Shown piece by piece: positions 42,280 to 46,886 of a stretch of DNA of 46,886 bases (position 1 is the first letter of the stretch; each line of letters starts with the position of its first letter). The stretch is from JABWBD01 sp040768665 (lineage in GTDB: Bacteria > Planctomycetota > Planctomycetia > Pirellulales > Thermoguttaceae): assembly GCA_040768665.1 (NCBI GenBank), contig JAXGMN010000076.1:1-46886 (forward strand), in the 5' to 3' direction. The notes beneath the pieces were generated by a model. It had not been told where the DNA came from. It saw only the letters and a program-made list of their open reading frames with translations, and searched no databases. The position numbers were made by a program, and so were the translations under genes.

Positions 42280-43956
42280 TCACGTAAGTGCGATTTTGCC
42301 GGTTGCCTCGTCGATTTGGGCGACTTTGCCCTCTCGATGGGAGAGGATTCCCGGCCCCATCCACCAGGCCGTCGCCTCGGCTTCCGTCCACTTGCCGGCA
42401 CACCGGCAAGCTCCCAGCGCCTCGTGGAGACTCGCGGCGTTGGGGAATCTATCCTGCGGCCGTTTCTCCAGGCATCGTAGGATAACGGCTTGCAGGTCGG
42501 CGGGAACAGACGAATTCACGGCCGAAGGCGGCTCCACCGGAGTGCACGAGTGGGCGCGAATGACCTCCCACACGCTACTGCCGACGAACGGGGGGCGGCC
42601 GGTGACGAGGTAGTAGGCAACCGCACCTAGCGAGTAGATGTCGCTCCGCGCGTCGAGCTTGTCGTACGCTTCAGCTTGCTCCGGGCACATGTAGAGCGGA
42701 GAGCCGCTGAAGTAGCCTTCCTGCGTCAACTTCGGATCAGTCCCGGCGACCTGCTCGCGGACGAGACCGAAGTCCAACAGTTTGGCGACATCGTAGACGC
42801 CGCCCCGTTCGGCGGCAAAAATGTTCGCCGGCTTGATGTCGCGATGGATGAGCCCCTTGGCGTGGGCTTCGCTCAGCGCGGAGCACGCCTGGCGGAGGAA
42901 ATGCACCGCGCGCTCGGGGGCCAGAGGGCCGTGTCGCTGAACGAGTTGCTCCAGGCTCAAGCCCGGGAGAAGTTCCATGGCGTAGTAAAAGGTCCCGTCG
43001 TCGGCACGGCCGTAGTCGAAAATCTCCACGGTGTTCCAATGGGTGAGGCGTGCCGTGGCCCGCACTTCGCGCTCGAAGCGGGCGAGCGTTGCGGCGTCGT
43101 TGGCCTTGCTGGGAAGGATCAGCTTGATCGCGCAGGGCCGTTTCAGGAGTTGGTGCTCCGCCTCGTGAACTTCGCCCATGCCGCCGGAACCGAGCTTGCG
43201 GACCAGGCGATACTGTCCCAATTGGCGATTCTTGAACGCTTCGCGCCGGATAGAGTGGATGATGTAGGCGCCGTAGGTCGCGACCGAAGCAGCGACGAAA
43301 GGCAGCGGGAAGGCTGATCCGATGTCGGCCGAGGCCAACGCTTCCGAAACGGCGGGCACCTGCAGGCGGAGCCAGAAAAGGAGAAGGTAGGGGAGCGAAG
43401 CGGCGACAAGGAGCACGGACAGAGCCCGCTTCCACGGATTGGGCATGAGAATGCCGTAGAGCAAGATCAGCACACTCCAGGCACCCAGATATTGATGCTC
43501 AACGGCCACGGCGGAAGCGACATCGCCGGCACGAGAAAATTCGAGCAAGCGCGCGCTCATCATAAGAAGAACCTGGACGCAGACGGCCCCGAAGAGCCCC
43601 AGCTCCCAGTAGCGGAGTTGGGCCAGCACGAGCCCCGGCCGAGTCCACAGGTACAGGTGGCTTGCGACAACCGCAGCCAAAATCGCCGCCCGAAGAACCG
43701 GCAACGGAGAATACGTTGCGAAGAAACTACTGACAAACGCCAAGGCCATGATTACCGCCAGGACCAGAGTGGCGGCCGTAAGGCGATTCTGCAGTAGACG
43801 GGCCGTTTCGTCGGCAAATTGCGGCCGGTCGCCTTGGACCAGGCCGACTTTGTGTTGCGACACGTCCTGGGCCGGCGGCGCGTCGATCGGTCGCTGTTCG
43901 TCCGAGGAATGCAGCAGCGTGGCTTCCAGGGCGTCGGACTGCCTTGAAATGGTCAT
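42280..43956 (-). CDS. Membrane Ser/Thr protein kinase with N-terminal six-helix domain
   Basis: The product has 558 residues. Unlike PknB-type kinases, the membrane part comes first: about six hydrophobic helices (near 61-80, 88-104, 116-138, 158-172, 178-197, 217-236) after a polar N-terminus. The Hanks kinase domain follows from about 249 with all key residues: GSGGMG (256-261), K278, HRDIKPANIF (D373), DFG (395-397) and SGSPLYMCPEQ. A short C-terminal tail after about 515 has no known domain. It should be an active inner-membrane kinase with its catalytic part in the cytoplasm. The membrane domain may sense something in or near the bilayer; that is inference. The stop lies close to the convergent URO-D fragment. 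Confidence 0.9.
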   Translation of the reverse strand: MTISRQSDALEATLLHSSDEQRPIDAPPAQDVSQHKVGLVQGDRPQFADETARLLQNRLTAATLVLAVIMALAFVSSFFATYSPLPVLRAAILAAVVASHLYLWTRPGLVLAQLRYWELGLFGAVCVQVLLMMSARLLEFSRAGDVASAVAVEHQYLGAWSVLILLYGILMPNPWKRALSVLLVAASLPYLLLFWLRLQVPAVSEALASADIGSAFPLPFVAASVATYGAYIIHSIRREAFKNRQLGQYRLVRKLGSGGMGEVHEAEHQLLKRPCAIKLILPSKANDAATLARFEREVRATARLTHWNTVEIFDYGRADDGTFYYAMELLPGLSLEQLVQRHGPLAPERAVHFLRQACSALSEAHAKGLIHRDIKPANIFAAERGGVYDVAKLLDFGLVREQVAGTDPKLTQEGYFSGSPLYMCPEQAEAYDKLDARSDIYSLGAVAYYLVTGRPPFVGSSVWEVIRAHSCTPVEPPSAVNSSVPADLQAVILRCLEKRPQDRFPNAASLHEALGACRCAGKWTEAEATAWWMGPGILSHREGKVAQIDEATGKIALT

Positions 43957-43986
43957 ACTTCGCTCGCGTTCTCAGTGAGCAAACCC

Positions 43987-44112
43987 GGCAACCGTTCACG
44001 GGGCGGAAGAGAGGGGGACAGGTCGGAGTTTTCGACCAACATCTTTGACGCCAGCATACTGGAATTGACGGACAATCGGACCGGTCCGCGGCCGTAGCCG
44101 TGAACGGTTGCC
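43987..44112. repeat. B-type hairpin element, full copy 3
   Basis: GGCAACCGTTCACGG (43987-44001) and CCGTGAACGGTTGCC (44098-44112) are perfect inverted ends. Inside are GGGGGACAGGTC and GACCGGTCCGC, and the loop segment ATCTTTGACGCCA shared with the copy at 30907. The total is 126 bp. Confidence 0.85.
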
Positions 44113-44163
44113 AATCGCGGACTCTGATTTTAATCTGCTCAGACTTTCATTGCCAGGCAATGC

Positions 44164-44193
44164 TTGACAGGACGCAGCCGATACTCGCACAAT
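44164..44193 (+). promoter_or_regulatory. Candidate promoter of the DUF4838 gene
   Basis: TTGACA (44164-44169) and CACAAT (44188-44193) are separated by 18 nt, between two copies of the B-type element. Confidence 0.4.
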
Positions 44194-44213
44194 GCACCGT
44201 TGTCGGCGGCGAA

Positions 44214-44280
44214 GGCAACCGTCCACGCGGAAAAGAGCGGGACAGGTCCATATTTTCGGCCAACGTCTTTGACGCCAAAA
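44214..44280. repeat. B-type hairpin element, left half only
   Basis: GGCAACCGTCCACGCGG, GGGACAGGTCCATATTTTCG and CGTCTTTGACGCCAAAA match the left half and loop of the full copies. The right half is missing, so it can no longer fold. It lies in the leader of the DUF4838 gene. Confidence 0.75.
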
Positions 44281-44357
44281 GGGTTACGCGATGCAGGCAT
44301 CCATCAAGCGGGGCACAAGGGTGGTTTACGAAGCAAAGTGAACAGGGTCGAGCAACC

Positions 44358-46400
44358 ATGATCAGTTTCAGCAGAATCTTGTTGGCCGGTGCGGTGGTTT
44401 TTGCATGGGACGCGGCGGTCACTCGCGCTGCAACCCGCCAGGCCACTACAGAGCCCATCACGATTGGAACGGTCAGCCGGCATTCGGCGATCGAACTGGC
44501 GGCGGCGGAACTGGTTCGCTACCTGGGGCAGATGGCCGGCCGGAGCAATGCCGCGGTGATCGTCGAGGGGGCACAGAGCGGCGCCGAGATCCAGGTGGGG
44601 CTGTTCGGCGATTGCGAGGTGGCGATGGAGGGTCCGGCGGATGCGACCCGGGACGACGCCATCCATGTCGACATCCGGGATTCTCGCGGGGTCATCGCGG
44701 GGTCGAATCCGCGATCGGTGTTGTTTGCCGCGTATCGATTTCTCGAGGGTTGCGGGTGCCGCTGGATCCGTCCGGGAAAAGACGGAGATTACGTGCCTTC
44801 CCGGTCGGTCGACGACCTGACGGTACAGCTTGCGGACAAGGCCGTCTACCGCTTCCGAGGAAACAACAACTGCGGCACGTATTCGCTGGACCAGATCCTG
44901 GACAAGATCGAGTGGGCGCCGAAAGTCGGCCTGAACACGTTCTTCAGCGAATTTCTCCTGCCGCGGTTCCTCTACAACCGCTATTACAGCCGCGGGTATC
45001 CCAGCCTCAAGAATCCGGAGCCCCGCACCGACGCCGAGATCCGGGCGTATCACGAGCTGACCATTCGCGAGATCAAGCGGCGAGGGCTGTGGTATCATGC
45101 GGCCGGGCACGGCTGGACGGGGCTGGTGGTGGGCGGGCCGGAGTCGGAATCCGACCACGAATCGCAGCTCATCGTGCCGCCGGACAAGGAGCATTACCTG
45201 GCGCTGGTCGGCGGGAAACGCGTCAACCACGGGCCGACCTTTACCGACCTGTGCTACAGCAATCCGGAGGTGCAGGAGCTTCTGGTCCGCTGCGTGGCCG
45301 ATTATGCCGCGAAGCACGCCGAGATCGATTACCTGCACGTGTGGCAGGACGATTCGATGAATCGCACCTGCGAGTGCGATCTTTGCCGCACCGCGCGGGT
45401 CAGCGATTGGTACCTGAAGATTCTCAACCGGCTCGACACCGAACTCACTCGGCGGAGGATTGCGACGAAGATCGTATTTCTGGTCTACCAGGACCTGATC
45501 TGGCCGCCGGAGAAGGAGAGATTCGCCAATCCGGATCGATTCGTGATGATGTATGCTCCGATCTCGCGGCGGTACAGCGTGCCTTATTACGTGGGGACGG
45601 AGGAGGTGGAGTTGCCACCTTATCGGCTCAACCGGAACGAACGGCCGACCGATGAGCCGACGGGCGCCGGCTTCTTGCGCGGCTGGCAGCGGGCGTTTGG
45701 CGGCGAGGCGTTCGTGTTCGACTACCACATGACCTGGCACCACTATCTCGATCCCGGGTACTACGGCTTCGTGGAGGTGATGGCCGAAGACATCGGCCGA
45801 CTGCCGAAGATGGGGATGGAGGGATTTGTGAGCTGCCAGGTGCTGCGGTCTTATTTCCCGCACGGATACCCGATGTACGCCCACGCGAAGCTGCTCTGGG
45901 ATCCGGCACGCGGCACGGACGAGGTGGCCGAGGAGTTTTTTGCGGGAGCGTTCGGCGAGGATGGAGACCGGGTGGGGCAGTATGTCGCCACGCTCTCAAG
46001 TCTTTTCGCCCCGCTCTACCTGGATCGCGAGATGCTTTTGGGCAAAGACGCCGGCGCGAAGCGGGCCGCGATGGCCGGCCTGGCGAACGTGGCCCAGACG
46101 GTGGAAGAATTCCGGCCGGTGATCGCGGAACGTCTATCAGGCGGCGACACGGCGCAACGGCAGTCTTGGAAGTATCTTTCGCTGCACGCCGACATGGTTC
46201 TGAAACTGGCCGCGGGCGTTCGGGCCAGGGCCGAAGGCGACCGCGAAGCGGCCGACGCGATCTGGAAGGAATTGGTCCAGCAACTCGCCGAGCGGGAGGT
46301 GGAAACCGACCCGGTGCTGGACATCCACTGGTTCGTGAGCACTTACCAGGGGAGAGGTTTGTTCAGACCGGGGTGGACGGCGCCGACCAAGGGGCGTTAG
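44358..46400 (+). CDS. Exported DUF4838-domain protein
   Basis: ATG 44358 gives 680 residues with a signal peptide (MISFSRILLAGAVVFAWDAA). Residues about 35-160 form the glucuronidase-like N-domain (SAIELAAAELVRYLGQMAGR, YRFLEGCGCRWIRPGKDGDY). The DUF4838 TIM-barrel-like domain follows: FTDLCYSNPEVQELLVRCVA, the D/E-rich YLHVWQDDSMNRTCECDLCR with a four-cysteine-type cluster, GFVSCQVLRSYFPHGYPMYA and WDPARGTDEVAEEFFAGAFG. Intact family members are of this length. They occur in planctomycete and Bacteroidetes glycan-utilisation loci; activity is not established. It shows what the truncated copy at 18189 has lost. A half hairpin element lies in its leader. Confidence 0.8.
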   Translation: MISFSRILLAGAVVFAWDAAVTRAATRQATTEPITIGTVSRHSAIELAAAELVRYLGQMAGRSNAAVIVEGAQSGAEIQVGLFGDCEVAMEGPADATRDDAIHVDIRDSRGVIAGSNPRSVLFAAYRFLEGCGCRWIRPGKDGDYVPSRSVDDLTVQLADKAVYRFRGNNNCGTYSLDQILDKIEWAPKVGLNTFFSEFLLPRFLYNRYYSRGYPSLKNPEPRTDAEIRAYHELTIREIKRRGLWYHAAGHGWTGLVVGGPESESDHESQLIVPPDKEHYLALVGGKRVNHGPTFTDLCYSNPEVQELLVRCVADYAAKHAEIDYLHVWQDDSMNRTCECDLCRTARVSDWYLKILNRLDTELTRRRIATKIVFLVYQDLIWPPEKERFANPDRFVMMYAPISRRYSVPYYVGTEEVELPPYRLNRNERPTDEPTGAGFLRGWQRAFGGEAFVFDYHMTWHHYLDPGYYGFVEVMAEDIGRLPKMGMEGFVSCQVLRSYFPHGYPMYAHAKLLWDPARGTDEVAEEFFAGAFGEDGDRVGQYVATLSSLFAPLYLDREMLLGKDAGAKRAAMAGLANVAQTVEEFRPVIAERLSGGDTAQRQSWKYLSLHADMVLKLAAGVRARAEGDREAADAIWKELVQQLAEREVETDPVLDIHWFVSTYQGRGLFRPGWTAPTKGR

Positions 46401-46511
46401 TGAGGGGGTTTCGTAGGGGTAGCCCGGCTCTGCGATGCGGTTCCAATTCCGCGGGCAAGTGGTATCGGTCGAATCGAAACGTTGCAGCAAAGAAGACCAG
46501 GAGAAGAAATA

Positions 46512-46886
46512 ATGATGTCAACCTGCCGTGTTGTTGTTTCTGCCGTGTGTCTGGCGTCCGTTCTGGCGGTGGCCGCATCCATGGCTTGGGCAGAAGAGAA
46601 ATCGGACAAGCCGGCCGTGACGTTCGATCCGGTCGGGCAATTCGAACACCTCGGAATTTTCACCGCCGAGAAGAAGCCCGGCGAGCGACTTGTCGCCGCG
46701 ACCAAGGTTTGGGTGACGGATTTCCAAAAACATCCGTACCGGGTCGAGTGGTTGCGCTCCGAAAGGCCGTACAAGGGCCCGAATCCCCATGTCGCGTTTC
46801 GCGTCGAGAATATCGAGAAGGCTGCCGAGGCTGCCAAAGGGCTCACGCCCACTTCCAAGCCTTTCGATGCCGGCATTGCGCGGGTG
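46512..46886 (+). CDS. Secreted VOC-like protein, N-terminal part
   Basis: ATG 46512 (a second ATG follows directly) is preceded by AGGAG about 8 nt upstream. The frame stays open to the window end, giving 125 residues. A signal peptide is clear (VVVSAVCLASVLAVAASMAW). The mature part has VGQFEHLGIFTAEKKPGERL, then DFQKHPYRVEWLRSE, then NPHVAFRVENIEKAAE, which fits one half of a vicinal-oxygen-chelate fold as found in exported planctomycete proteins. Metal ligands cannot be judged from the fragment. It follows the DUF4838 gene by 111 bp and may be co-transcribed. Confidence 0.65.
   Translation, partial: MMSTCRVVVSAVCLASVLAVAASMAWAEEKSDKPAVTFDPVGQFEHLGIFTAEKKPGERLVAATKVWVTDFQKHPYRVEWLRSERPYKGPNPHVAFRVENIEKAAEAAKGLTPTSKPFDAGIARV

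Noticed and set aside
44304..45884. 526-codon minus-strand frame
   Set aside because: It is the shadow of the well supported DUF4838 gene.

Overview
The window reads as chromosomal DNA of a planctomycete, probably of the Pirellulales type. The evidence is the high G+C content, very large exported beta-rich proteins with terminal membrane segments, DUF1080, DUF4838 and DUF6259 carbohydrate-related proteins, a membrane-anchored Hanks-type kinase, and sparse operons separated by palindromic repeats. This is inferred from gene content; no rRNA or marker gene is present.

Layout. 1-400: right end of an integrated element, made of the N-terminus of a tyrosine integrase (minus strand, running off the window), a cluster of short repeated motifs, and the 3' third of a tRNA followed by a strong terminator. 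400-1139: leader region with two more terminator-like hairpins. 1140-11194: two overlapping genes for giant exported proteins. The second looks like two fused copies of the same design, so three related modules stand in tandem. 11355-13523: a DUF1080 domain fused to an N-acyl-D-amino-acid deacylase-type amidohydrolase. 13588-17480 (minus): a decayed, formerly translationally coupled saccharide-utilisation group (BNR/sialidase-like Tat protein, DUF6259 protein, tail of an FG-GAP protein), all with several frameshifts. 18189-20745: a chimeric DUF4838/BNR gene with a broken C-terminus. 21036-22199: exported lactonase.

22.5-29.6 kb is an accessory, repeat-rich zone. It has a HicBA-type and a VapBC-type toxin-antitoxin pair, a few small or fragmentary genes, at least five families of palindromic or dispersed repeats, and a 2.15 kb tandem array of about 33 units of about 66 bp, each carrying a CCACGGG/CCCGTGG hairpin.

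29.9-46.9 kb returns to ordinary genes: a beta-hydroxyacid dehydrogenase, a receiver-like protein lacking its phosphorylation residues, an LptF/LptG-type permease, an Aas-like acyl-activating ligase, small exported or membrane proteins, a STAS/RsbW partner-switching pair behind a strong promoter with a palindromic spacer, tRNA-Asn, two URO-D-family methyltransferase-like genes (one truncated), a membrane Ser/Thr kinase, a DUF4838 protein, and the start of a secreted VOC-like protein. Three families of hairpin elements of about 100-126 bp lie between these genes. They have different outer arms but share a GGGGACAGG ... CCAGTCCCC core. One copy sits in frame inside a coding sequence.

Functions of the giant proteins, the 66-bp array and the covarying hairpins are unknown. 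They are the best candidates here for something undescribed.
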